Assembly: GCA_037445555.1 (NCBI GenBank)
Contig: JBBIKG010000011.1
Coordinates: forward strand, 21,240 to 85,239
Origin: JAAYJT01 sp037445555
GTDB lineage: Bacteria; Bacteroidota; Bacteroidia; Bacteroidales; JAAYJT01
DNA length: 64,000 nucleotides
Reading direction: 5' to 3'
Below, one piece after another: positions 44,924 through 52,339 of the stretch; the stretch's first letter is position 1; the number at the start of each line of letters is the position of its first letter. The translations under genes and the position numbers were made by a program. Under the pieces are notes generated by a model. The model ran no database searches and was not told where the DNA came from. It worked only from the letters and a program-made list of their open reading frames with translations.

Positions 44924-46048
44924 ATGAAGATTGCCGTAAACACAAGGTTGTTACTGAAAGACCGACTGGATGGTATCGGCAACTTTAGTGACCAGAGCCT
45001 CAGGCGCATAACCCAACAACATCCTGAGGTCGAATTTCTCTTCCTCTTTGACCGGCCCTGGCATCAGGACTTTATCTATTCTTCCAATGTTCAGCCTTTG
45101 TCGTTGTTTCCTCAAGCCAGGCACCCTCTTCTGTACCATATTTGGTTCAACTTGTCGGTGCCCACAGTGCTGCACACACATAAACCCGACCTGTTTTTTT
45201 CGCCCGACGGTTACCTTCCGCTCTCAGGAGTAACCAAAAGTGTTGCCGTCTTTCACGATCTGAATTTTGAACATTTTCCAAAAGATCATTTTCCGGCAGA
45301 ACGGTACTATTACCGCACGTTTTTCCCCAAGTTTGCGACCCGGGCCACACGTATAGGAACGGTCTCTGAATTCTCAAGACAGGACATAATAAAAACCTAT
45401 GGAGTTGCGCCGGAAAAAATTGATGTTCTTTACAACGGGGTCAGCGATGCATTCAGGCCAGTGAATGCAAACATCGTAAAGACCGTGCAGCAGAAATATT
45501 CTGACGGCAAACCATTTTTTCTTTACGTCGGGGCAATCAACCCGCGAAAAAACCTCGCAAATCTTGTCAGAGCTTACGGTGCTTTTCGTGATCACTACGA
45601 TGGTCGGATAAACCTGGTGGTGGCAGGACCGGATATGCATCGCGACCTTGCATTTGCTGAGGCATTGAATCGTAGTAACTACAGGCAGGATATTATCTTA
45701 ACCGGGCGGCTCAGCCCAACCGAACTTGCCAGTGTCATGGGCAGCGCGCTTGCACTTACCTATGTGTCGTATTTTGAAGGTTTTGGAATACCCATTATCG
45801 AGGCGTTCAGCTGTGATACACCGGTCATTACCAGCAACGTTTCTGCCATGCCCGAAGTAGCCACCGATGCAGCTTTACTGGTTGATCCGTTCGATGTTCA
45901 GGGTATTGCGCAGGCTATGCATTCGATTGCAAAAGACGAAGTTTTGCGTCATCAACTCATCGCAAAGGGAAGGCTAAGGGTCAGGGATTTCAGTTGGCAG
46001 CAGACGGCAGATAGGCTCTGGAACACTATGCTGCGGGCGCTCGAATGA
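44924..46048 (+). CDS. Glycosyltransferase family 4 (GT-B fold)
   Basis: A 374-aa retaining glycosyltransferase. The N-terminal acceptor domain starts MKIAVNTRLLLKDRLDGIGN. The C-terminal nucleotide-sugar domain carries FLYVGAINPRKNLANLVRA and the GT4 E-x7-E-like region FEGFGIPIIEAFSCDTPVI followed by SAMPEVATDAALLVDP. It probably adds a sugar in surface-polysaccharide synthesis; donor and acceptor are unknown. ATG 44924 is favoured because it opens the canonical beta strand and fits the upstream -7 element. It is divergent from wzx and convergent with murB. Confidence 0.9.
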   Translation: MKIAVNTRLLLKDRLDGIGNFSDQSLRRITQQHPEVEFLFLFDRPWHQDFIYSSNVQPLSLFPQARHPLLYHIWFNLSVPTVLHTHKPDLFFSPDGYLPLSGVTKSVAVFHDLNFEHFPKDHFPAERYYYRTFFPKFATRATRIGTVSEFSRQDIIKTYGVAPEKIDVLYNGVSDAFRPVNANIVKTVQQKYSDGKPFFLYVGAINPRKNLANLVRAYGAFRDHYDGRINLVVAGPDMHRDLAFAEALNRSNYRQDIILTGRLSPTELASVMGSALALTYVSYFEGFGIPIIEAFSCDTPVITSNVSAMPEVATDAALLVDPFDVQGIAQAMHSIAKDEVLRHQLIAKGRLRVRDFSWQQTADRLWNTMLRALE

Positions 46049-46062
46049 CTTAAAGTATTATG

Positions 46063-47076
46063 TCAGCGAATGATATTTACCTCTTCTTCAAGCTTCACTC
46101 CGTACGCATCGTAAACTCTCTGTTTTACATATTCCGATAACGCCAGCAAGTCGTGGACAGTGGCGCTGCCCTGATTTACAAGTACCAGGGGTTGTTTTTC
46201 ATGCACCGCTGCACCTCCGATCCTGAACCCTTTTAACCCGCAGTGGTCGATCAGCCAAGCCGCCGAAAGTTTACAGGCTGAATCGCCGGTTTCAAAAAAT
46301 GGGATCGACGGGTATCGCTCCCTGAGCTGATCAAGATTGTGCTTCTCAATAAATGGATTCTTGAAGAAACTACCGGCGTTACCCAGCAAAGCTGGATCAG
46401 GCAGTTTGCTTAGCCTAATTTTTTTTACCGCCGCTGCCACTTCGTTGATACCCGGAGTTAATTCATGATGAGCAAAAATTTCTTTCAATGCAGGATAAGT
46501 GCAGTTAACTACAGGATTTTTATTTAACCTGAAGGTAACGGCAAGAATGATGTACCTGTCCTTGAGCTCTTGTTTGAAAATGCTGTTTCTGTACGAAAAA
46601 CGGCAAGCTTCCCTATCAAATGTTTCTTCAGCTAAACTATTCAGATTTAATGCAGTGAGGCTATAAAAACAGTCTTTGAGTTCGACTCCGTAAGCCCCGA
46701 CGTTCTGAATAGGGCTGGCACCTACGGTTCCGGGGATAAGTGACAGATTTTCCAGGCCGCCCCAGCCCTGACTCACGCACCAGTCAACAAATTCGGGCCA
46801 GGATTCACCGGCTGCAGCAGTAACGAGCACATCCCCATTGATATGCTGAACTGCACGCCCCCTTATCCGCATTAATGCCACCAACCCGTTAAAATCGCTT
46901 GCAAACAACACATTGCTCCCCCCACCGAGTATTTGAAAACGATGGCCGAATTTGTCTCTCTGACTCAGCACGCCGAGAAGTTCCTCCTGTGTGGTAACCT
47001 CACATAGATATCTGGCCCGGGCATCAATGCCAAATGTATTGTAAGATCTAAGGCTGATATTTTCAGCTATCTTCAT
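46063..47076 (-). CDS. murB: UDP-N-acetylenolpyruvoylglucosamine reductase
   Basis: A 337-aa FAD enzyme making UDP-MurNAc, the second committed step of peptidoglycan synthesis. Signatures: SLRSYNTFGIDARARYL at the N-terminus, FAD-binding QILGGGSNVLF, the SLIPGTVGASPIQNVGAYG block, and RFSYRNSIFK. The catalytic Ser is in LLGNAGSFFKNP, with AAWLIDHCGLKG and AVHEKQPLVLVN near the end. Length and motifs match the type I (E. coli-like) enzyme. ATG 47076 is used; the longer frame begins with GTG at 47091 and would lie at or ahead of the predicted transcript start. It sits among glycosyltransferase genes but on the opposite strand. Confidence 0.97.
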   Translation of the reverse strand: MKIAENISLRSYNTFGIDARARYLCEVTTQEELLGVLSQRDKFGHRFQILGGGSNVLFASDFNGLVALMRIRGRAVQHINGDVLVTAAAGESWPEFVDWCVSQGWGGLENLSLIPGTVGASPIQNVGAYGVELKDCFYSLTALNLNSLAEETFDREACRFSYRNSIFKQELKDRYIILAVTFRLNKNPVVNCTYPALKEIFAHHELTPGINEVAAAVKKIRLSKLPDPALLGNAGSFFKNPFIEKHNLDQLRERYPSIPFFETGDSACKLSAAWLIDHCGLKGFRIGGAAVHEKQPLVLVNQGSATVHDLLALSEYVKQRVYDAYGVKLEEEVNIIR

Positions 47077-47093
47077 CAGGTTAAATTTCACAG

Positions 47094-47101
47094 CAAAGGT
47101 A
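47094..47101 (-). promoter_or_regulatory. Putative -7 element of murB
   Basis: TACCTTTG on the minus strand matches TAnnTTTG, 17 bp before the murB ATG. No clear -33 partner. Confidence 0.4.
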
Positions 47102-47182
47102 CACGCTGCTTTTAAATAATCAGCGGTTCAGGCAAGATACGCCAAACTATCTTAATTTAGCTGCAGGATAAACAATTGCCTG

Positions 47183-48301
47183 ATGAGCAAGCATGCCGTT
47201 GTCAGTGTGATAAATGATCTGGTTACGGATCAGCGTGTTGACCGCACCTGCCGACTGCTTTTGGAGGCGGGTTTCAGAGTGACGCTGATTGGCCGCAGAC
47301 TGAAAACAAGCCTCCCACTCGAAACCCGCCCTTATGATTGCCTGCGGATGAGGCTTTTTTTTACCAGTGGCCCGTTGTTTTATGCATGTTTTAACCTGCG
47401 CTTGTTTTTCCGCCTTCTGGCTGTCAAAGCTGATCTGCTGGTAGCCAATGACCTGGATACTTTATTGCCCAACTTTCTGGTGCATAAAATACTCAAATTG
47501 CCTCTTATTTATGACACACATGAAATATTCACCGCAGTGCCGGAATTGGCTGACAGACCCATAAAAAGAAAAATCTGGGAACAGCTTGAAAGGTGTATTT
47601 TTCCAAAACTGAAACATGTGATTACGGTCAATCAGAGCATTGCCGGGTTTTATGAAAGTAAATACGGGAAGTCGATCCTTGTTGTGCGCAACATCCCTGG
47701 CCAATTCTATGAATACCACTACATTTCACGGTCAGAGATCGGAGTTCCGGATAGTTGCCGCATACTAATACTACAGGGGGCGGGTATCAATATTGACCGT
47801 GGAGCCGAAGAGGCGGTAGAGGCCATGGAATGGGTCGAAAATGCCATTTTACTGATTGTAGGTGGGGGGGACGCCATTCCGTTTTTGAAGAAAAAGGTGG
47901 CAGGAAAACCTTTGAGTCTTAAGGTAAGGTTCATCGGTAAGCAACCACCGTCGTTGCTGGCAGCCTACACCCGCCTTGCCGACCTTGCCCTGACCATCGA
48001 CAAGGATACCAATCTGAACTACCACTACAGTCTCCCTAACAAACTGTTCGATTACATCCAGGCGGGAGTGCCTGTGTTGGCTTCCCCACTGCCTGAGATA
48101 AAACGCATCGTGGAGATGTATGACATTGGCGATTTTATTGAGAACCATGACCCTGGACATATCGCTTCAAGAATAAATACTATCCTTGACTGTCACGAAC
48201 TGCTCAATCGCTGGAAGCAGAATACCATTAGGGCCTCCGCCGAACTCACCTGGGACAATGAAAAACAACCTCTCAAGAAGCTTTTCGAATTCTATGCCTG
48301 A
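47183..48301 (+). CDS. Glycosyltransferase (GT-B, family 4-like)
   Basis: A 372-aa protein with a GT-B outline. The N-terminal domain has VSVINDLVTDQRVDRTCRLL and later KLPLIYDTHEIFTAVPEL. The C-terminal nucleotide-sugar domain has ILILQGAGINIDRGAEEAVE and NYHYSLPNKLFDYIQAGVPV, the latter an SLPNKLFEY-type donor-binding motif frequent in surface-polysaccharide transferases. The next glycosyltransferase gene overlaps its stop by 8 nt (ATGCCTGA), so the two are translationally coupled. Donor sugar is unknown. Confidence 0.88.
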   Translation: MSKHAVVSVINDLVTDQRVDRTCRLLLEAGFRVTLIGRRLKTSLPLETRPYDCLRMRLFFTSGPLFYACFNLRLFFRLLAVKADLLVANDLDTLLPNFLVHKILKLPLIYDTHEIFTAVPELADRPIKRKIWEQLERCIFPKLKHVITVNQSIAGFYESKYGKSILVVRNIPGQFYEYHYISRSEIGVPDSCRILILQGAGINIDRGAEEAVEAMEWVENAILLIVGGGDAIPFLKKKVAGKPLSLKVRFIGKQPPSLLAAYTRLADLALTIDKDTNLNYHYSLPNKLFDYIQAGVPVLASPLPEIKRIVEMYDIGDFIENHDPGHIASRINTILDCHELLNRWKQNTIRASAELTWDNEKQPLKKLFEFYA

Positions 48302-49427
48302 AAAACACCTGCATGTCATTTCGTTCGATGTTCCTTACCCACCTGATTACGGAGGTGTGATTGATGTGTATTACAAGCTCATGGCATTGCACCGCCTGGG
48401 GTTTAGGATTCACTTGCATTGTTTCAGTTACGGCAGGACTCCGTGGAAGGGATTTGAAAAGATTTGTGAAGAAGTTCACTACTATCCTCGCCGAACCGGA
48501 GCCTTACAGGCTGTTGGCATTCAGCCGTATATTGTAAAAAGCCGCAAATCTGAAGCTTTAATCAGCAATTTACTCAACGATAATCACCCGATAATTTTTG
48601 AGGGGCTTCACAGCTGTTATTATTTGAACGACAAACGATTAAGTGGACGCTTCAGGATTTATCGCGAAAGCAATATTGAACATCGATATTATTTTGAATT
48701 AGCCCTCGCTGAAAGAAATCTATTGAGGAAGTTCTATCACCTGATCGAGAGTATGCGTCTGCACTTTTTTCAGCCTACGCTTCGTCATGCTCAGTTGATG
48801 TTGGCGGTGTCAGAGATGGATGCTGCATATTTAAAGTCAAGTTATCCAGATTCAAAAGTTGTTCACCTGCCATGCTTTCATTCAAATGACAGTATCACCA
48901 TCTTGCCCGGGAAAGGCAGCTATGTGTTATATCACGGAAATTTATCTGTAGCCGAGAATCAAAAGGCGGCTGCATGGCTTATTAAAAACGTCTTCAGCAT
49001 ATTGCCCGTCCGTGTTGTGATTGCCGGCCACAAGCCCCCCCAAAGGCTTAGACTGCTGGCTTTGCGATATGACAGAATTGAAGTTTTAGCTAATCCCGGC
49101 GATCAGGAAATGGACGATTTGATCAGGAATGCCCATGTACATGTGCTTTACACTCATCAGGCAACCGGGCTTAAACTGAAATTGCTGAATGCATTGTTTA
49201 AGGGTCGCTATGTGGTGGCTAATCAAAAAATGCTTGAAGGTACCGGGTTGGAATCCACGGTCATCATCGCCAATGCACCCCGCCAAATGCAATTGAAAAT
49301 CATTGAAGCCTTTGATAAAGAATTTTCGCAAAGTATGATAGAGAAGCGTAAAGCAATGCTTAACATAACGTATTCCAACCATAATAATGCCAGGCGCCTA
49401 GAAGAACTTATCAGCGGCAATGGATGA
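48294..49427 (+). CDS. Glycosyltransferase (GT-B-like), translationally coupled
   Basis: A 377-aa protein beginning at ATG 48294, inside the last codons of the preceding gene (ATGCCTGA overlap). A longer frame from 48186 runs through that gene and is unlikely. The N-terminal half (HVISFDVPYPPDYGGVIDVY) has the glycine-rich start of a GT-B acceptor domain. The C-terminal half has YVLYHGNLSVAENQKAAAWL and later ATGLKLKLLNALFKGRYVVA, as in polysaccharide glycosyltransferases. Conserved GT4 glutamates are less obvious than in the other two, so specificity is open. Its 3' end overlaps the 3' end of the opposite-strand ftsE-like gene by 30 bp. Confidence 0.8.
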   Translation: MPEKHLHVISFDVPYPPDYGGVIDVYYKLMALHRLGFRIHLHCFSYGRTPWKGFEKICEEVHYYPRRTGALQAVGIQPYIVKSRKSEALISNLLNDNHPIIFEGLHSCYYLNDKRLSGRFRIYRESNIEHRYYFELALAERNLLRKFYHLIESMRLHFFQPTLRHAQLMLAVSEMDAAYLKSSYPDSKVVHLPCFHSNDSITILPGKGSYVLYHGNLSVAENQKAAAWLIKNVFSILPVRVVIAGHKPPQRLRLLALRYDRIEVLANPGDQEMDDLIRNAHVHVLYTHQATGLKLKLLNALFKGRYVVANQKMLEGTGLESTVIIANAPRQMQLKIIEAFDKEFSQSMIEKRKAMLNITYSNHNNARRLEELISGNG

Positions 49428-50087
49428 AATGCGGCTGTTTTCGCAGCGAAGCATGTTACCGGGAAATTTCTCGATGAGAGCGTAGTTATGGGTAGCCATT
49501 AACACAGTAGTTCCTCCTTTATTGATTTCGAACAGCAAGGACATGATGCCGTTGGAAGTTTCGGGATCAAGGTTACCTGTGGGTTCATCTGCGAGAATAA
49601 TTTGAGGTTCGTTGATAAGCGCCCTTGCTATGGCTACCCGCTGCTGCTCACCACCGGATAGTTCGTGTGGCATCTTAAACCCTTTGCTCGCCAATCCGAC
49701 CTTTGTAAGTACTTCTTTCTGCCTTCTCTCAATGGAGTTTTTGTCTTTCCATCCGGTTGCCTTCATCACGAAAGCCAGATTATCATTTATGCTGCGATCC
49801 GGCAACAGCTGAAAGTCCTGGAAAACAATGCCCAATTTACGACGTAGCATCGAAATTTCTTTTCGTTGAAGTTTACGCAGGTCGAACCCGGCGATGGTGG
49901 CGCTACCTTCAACAGCCGGAAGATCAGCATACAGCGTCTTAAGCAGGCTGCTTTTTCCCGAACCTGTTTTGCCTATAAGGTAAACGAACTCTCCCTTTCG
50001 TATTTCGATGTTCACATTCGATAAGACTAGAATATTTTTCTGAAAAACCGAAACACTTTTCAGGTCTATAATGAGCTGCTCTTTCAT
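49398..50087 (-). CDS. ftsE: FtsE-like ABC transporter ATPase (cell division)
   Basis: A 229-aa ABC ATPase. Walker A is GKTGSGKSS, the Q-loop is VFQDFQLLPDRSINDNLAF, the signature LSGGEQQRVAIARAL and Walker B ILADEPTGNLDPETS, with MATHNYALIEKFP as the H-loop. The Q-loop text and the DxxTSxxIMxLL pattern after Walker B match FtsE, which with FtsX activates septal murein hydrolases in the divisome. ftsX is not adjacent; in Bacteroidota ftsE often stands apart. ATG 50087 follows a consensus promoter at 50116-50147, which also rules out the longer frame starting at 50147. Confidence 0.85.
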   Translation of the reverse strand: MKEQLIIDLKSVSVFQKNILVLSNVNIEIRKGEFVYLIGKTGSGKSSLLKTLYADLPAVEGSATIAGFDLRKLQRKEISMLRRKLGIVFQDFQLLPDRSINDNLAFVMKATGWKDKNSIERRQKEVLTKVGLASKGFKMPHELSGGEQQRVAIARALINEPQIILADEPTGNLDPETSNGIMSLLFEINKGGTTVLMATHNYALIEKFPGNMLRCENSRISSIAADKFF

Positions 50088-50115
50088 TTGGATGTTAAAG
50101 GATATAAATGTATGG

Positions 50116-50147
50116 CAAATGTAGCAAACTCTTTCCTTCCGGGTCAA
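50116..50147 (-). promoter_or_regulatory. Promoter of the ftsE-like gene
   Basis: Minus-strand TTG (50147-50145), 21-bp spacer, TACATTTG (50123-50116) match the Bacteroidota promoter. The predicted leader is about 23 nt. The -33 element overlaps the stop codon of the WbqC-like gene. Confidence 0.6.
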
Positions 50148-50788
50148 CCGGCAGCAAAGGCAACCTGCCCCAGAAAGTCGGGACTAGCAGGCCCTTGATT
50201 AAAGAGTACATCAATAGCGCTAAGATCAGTTTCAAAGTTTTCTTTGTCCGCGAATACTTGAGTGTATTCAGGCTGAGAGATCAGTATTGTCGGCTGTTTT
50301 GGGTGAATAGTATGCCGAATATCAACTATGCCGTCAGGAATCTTTTCGAAATGACTTGTGAAACTGACGGGGGTGTAGATTGAAAAATGCCCCAGCAGAA
50401 TCCTGAGCAGTGAATGGTTAAGGTGTATCAGCAGCTGATTCTGGCCAAAAAGCACATGTTTGAGTTCGTCGGCGTAGTAAGTAAAGAAAGGTGCCGAACG
50501 ATAGGCCGCTTCAATGGAGCGCCAGTGATTTAGCCGCCAGCGATCCTGCTCAACCAGCCATATATCTTTTATCTTGGTATGGTTGCCTTCAGGTCTCTTT
50601 ACCGGGATGATGAGATTTTGTCGTCCGTTCGGACCCAGTATCTGGCAACGGTTCCTGTATGATTGGCGGGGATAGGTTTCATGAACCTCAATGAATACCT
50701 CATGAGCTGCGGCAATAACCGACAGATAGGATAGGGGAGGCAGGTAGGCCGATGTCAGGACGGCCCTTACCGGTACGAGGGAATTCAC
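50144..50788 (-). CDS. WbqC-like family protein
   Basis: A 214-aa protein resembling the WbqC family: VLTSAYLPPLSYLSVI near the start, then NRCQILGPNGRQNLIIPVK, and DIWLVEQDRWRLNHWRSIEAAYR. Family members occur in O-antigen and other polysaccharide loci and have an uncertain, possibly glycyl- or amino-sugar-related, role. No ATG is available near the N-terminus; GTG at 50788 is chosen because it places the conserved start about 10 residues in. The frame further upstream crosses the terminator of the thioredoxin gene. It precedes the ftsE-like gene by 56 nt on the same strand. Confidence 0.75.
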   Translation of the reverse strand: MNSLVPVRAVLTSAYLPPLSYLSVIAAAHEVFIEVHETYPRQSYRNRCQILGPNGRQNLIIPVKRPEGNHTKIKDIWLVEQDRWRLNHWRSIEAAYRSAPFFTYYADELKHVLFGQNQLLIHLNHSLLRILLGHFSIYTPVSFTSHFEKIPDGIVDIRHTIHPKQPTILISQPEYTQVFADKENFETDLSAIDVLFNQGPASPDFLGQVAFAAG

Positions 50789-50804
50789 TTGTATTTTTTG
50801 ATAA

Positions 50805-50812
50805 CAAAAATA
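50805..50812 (-). promoter_or_regulatory. Putative -7 element of the WbqC-like gene, inside a terminator tail
   Basis: TATTTTTG on the minus strand matches TAnnTTTG and lies 16 bp ahead of the GTG start. It overlaps the T-rich tail of the preceding terminator. No -33 partner was found. Confidence 0.3.
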
Positions 50813-50836
50813 AAAAAGGCTGTCCGAAAACAGCCT
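50806..50836 (-). terminator. Terminator of the two-thioredoxin operon
   Basis: AGGCTGT/ACAGCCT (50817-50823 with 50830-50836) is a perfect 7-bp stem with a 6-nt loop. On the minus strand it is followed by TTTTTTATTTTT. It lies 25 bp after the thioredoxin stop. Confidence 0.85.
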
Positions 50837-50861
50837 GAAACACACCGGCAGTCACATTTAT

Positions 50862-51221
50862 TTATGACATATTCTTCAATAATACTTCTTCAATTGCCTG
50901 TTTTAGCGATTGTTTGGGCAGAGCTCCCATAGCCATCTGGGGCTGCTCACCGACAGGGCAGAACAACAGAGAAGGGATACTGCGAATACCAAACACTGAT
51001 GCCAGTTCCTGCTGCTCTTCAGTATCAATTTTATAGATGTCAATCTTACCTTTATATTCTTCCGACAGTTCCTCAAGCACCGGGGCAATCATTTTGCAGG
51101 GGCCACACCAGTCGGCATAAAAATCAATAAGCGCGGGGAGTTTCCCCTCGAATTTCCATTCCTGGTTTGTTTCGTAGTTAAAGACCTTTTCTAAAAACGT
51201 TTCTTTTGTAAGGTATTCCAT
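50862..51221 (-). CDS. trxA: Thioredoxin, cytoplasmic
   Basis: A 119-aa thioredoxin with the WCGPC active site (Cys39, Cys42), DFYADWCGPCKMIAPVLEEL, the cis-Pro loop RSIPSLLF and a normal length. No signal peptide. It reduces protein disulfides using thioredoxin reductase, which is not encoded here. The upstream gene on the same strand, 34 nt away, encodes an exported thioredoxin very similar in sequence, especially the EGxLPAxxDFYADWC and MGALPK parts, so the pair probably arose by duplication. A strong terminator closes the operon. Confidence 0.96.
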   Translation of the reverse strand: MEYLTKETFLEKVFNYETNQEWKFEGKLPALIDFYADWCGPCKMIAPVLEELSEEYKGKIDIYKIDTEEQQELASVFGIRSIPSLLFCPVGEQPQMAMGALPKQSLKQAIEEVLLKNMS

Positions 51222-51255
51222 TTGGATATGTTTAAAGGGTTTGTGTACGTATTTA

Positions 51256-51741
51256 TTATTTGTTGGATGCTGCTTTGTTCAACAGAAATGTTTCGATTAC
51301 CTCTTTGTATCTTTCTTTCGGAAGGGCGCCCATCGACATTTGCGGCTGACCGTCCATAGGAATGAATAACATGGAAGGGATGCTACGAATCTGGAATACA
51401 GCAGCAAGTTCTTTCTGCTTATCGGTATCGACTTTATAAATTCTGATCTTTCCCTTGTATTCTTTGGCCAGTTCATCCATAATGGGAGCTACCAAACGGC
51501 AGGGAGCGCACCAGTCGGCATAAAAATCAACTATCGCCGGAAGGTTGCCTTCATACACCCATTTTGTTGGGTTTGCTTCGTAATTAAAAATTTCTTTCAT
51601 AAAGCCATCTTTGTCCAGTTTCATTACAACACCTTCCTGTCCTTGCATTTTAGTATCGTTGGCCGCCTGTGTTTGAGGACCGGAGCAGGAAAAGGTCAAA
51701 AAACCTATAACAAGTAATGGTAAAACGAGGGTCTTTTTCAT
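51256..51741 (-). CDS. Exported thioredoxin, predicted lipoprotein
   Basis: A 161-aa protein. N-terminal signal sequence (TLVLPLLVIGFLTFSC) with Cys19 as probable lipidation site, then a polar linker and a thioredoxin domain (about 45-155) with active site WCAPC (Cys78, Cys81) and the RSIPSMLF cis-Pro loop. It should face the periplasm, reducing or oxidising disulfides or feeding a membrane reductant to cytochrome or methionine-sulfoxide systems. It shares most of its domain sequence with the cytoplasmic thioredoxin directly downstream. The promoter at 51761-51768 leaves a short leader to ATG 51741. Confidence 0.9.
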   Translation of the reverse strand: MKKTLVLPLLVIGFLTFSCSGPQTQAANDTKMQGQEGVVMKLDKDGFMKEIFNYEANPTKWVYEGNLPAIVDFYADWCAPCRLVAPIMDELAKEYKGKIRIYKVDTDKQKELAAVFQIRSIPSMLFIPMDGQPQMSMGALPKERYKEVIETFLLNKAASNK

Positions 51742-51760
51742 AGTGATTAAATTTTCGGTG

Positions 51761-51768
51761 CAAAACTA
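51761..51768 (-). promoter_or_regulatory. -7 element of the two-thioredoxin operon
   Basis: TAGTTTTG on the minus strand matches TAnnTTTG, 19 bp before the start codon. A TTTG (minus strand, 51788-51785) lies 16 bp upstream, slightly short of the usual spacing. Confidence 0.5.
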
Positions 51769-51811
51769 CATATTTATTTTCATACAAATCGCTTTAATAA
51801 CACTATTTTTA

Positions 51812-51819
51812 TAATTTTG
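51812..51819 (+). promoter_or_regulatory. -7 element for the zinc-ribbon protein gene
   Basis: TAATTTTG matches TAnnTTTG, 28 bp before ATG 51848. With the minus-strand box at 51761-51768 it forms a divergent promoter region. Confidence 0.45.
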
Positions 51820-51847
51820 TTCAAAATTTGTAAGAAGACAGTCACAA

Positions 51848-52264
51848 ATGCATCATGCCGATTTCAAAATTCGCTTCACACAATTCGATGCCGAAACTTT
51901 TTCTGATCTAACATCTACCGAAGTAAAATGTTTACAACTGGTTGCCGATATGAAATGGGCAAACGGGTATAAGTGCCGTAAATGTGGTCATACCAACTTT
52001 TGTTCGGGAGTTAAACCCAATTCACGGCGCTGCACCCGCTGCAAACATGTCGAATCAGCCACGGCTCATACCATGTTTCATGGATGCCGTTTGCCTCTTC
52101 CGTTGGCGTTTCAGCTTGCTAGAAAAATTTGCTGCGATTCAGAAATTTCAAGTCATGAGCTTTCGAGGCAGACAAATATCAGACAGATGACTTGCTGGAA
52201 ACTCAAGCAGAAAGTAATGAAGGTCGGTGATGAATTGGCAAAGGAACCATTACTCCCGTCATGA
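51848..52264 (+). CDS. Stand-alone IS1595-type transposase zinc-ribbon/HTH protein
   Basis: A 138-aa protein corresponding to the N-terminal part of IS1595-family transposases only. After a short lead comes a zinc ribbon with Cys43/Cys46 (YKCRKCGHTNF) and Cys62/Cys65 (RRCTRCKH), then a helical segment (PLPLAFQLARKICCDSEISS) and an HTH-like ELSRQTNIRQMTCWKLKQKV. The DDE catalytic domain that should follow is absent: the frame stops cleanly and only 75 bp separate it from hutI, so no remnant fits. It has its own -7 element. It could be a truncated transposase or a domesticated DNA-binding protein; the intact frame with all four cysteines favours the second. Confidence 0.7.
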   Translation: MHHADFKIRFTQFDAETFSDLTSTEVKCLQLVADMKWANGYKCRKCGHTNFCSGVKPNSRRCTRCKHVESATAHTMFHGCRLPLPLAFQLARKICCDSEISSHELSRQTNIRQMTCWKLKQKVMKVGDELAKEPLLPS

Positions 52265-52339
52265 AATCGGGACGCCTTCTGGCGTTGGCATCCAGCCTCT
52301 GAAATCTTCTTATCTTCGCCATTGTAAATCGCATCCTAG

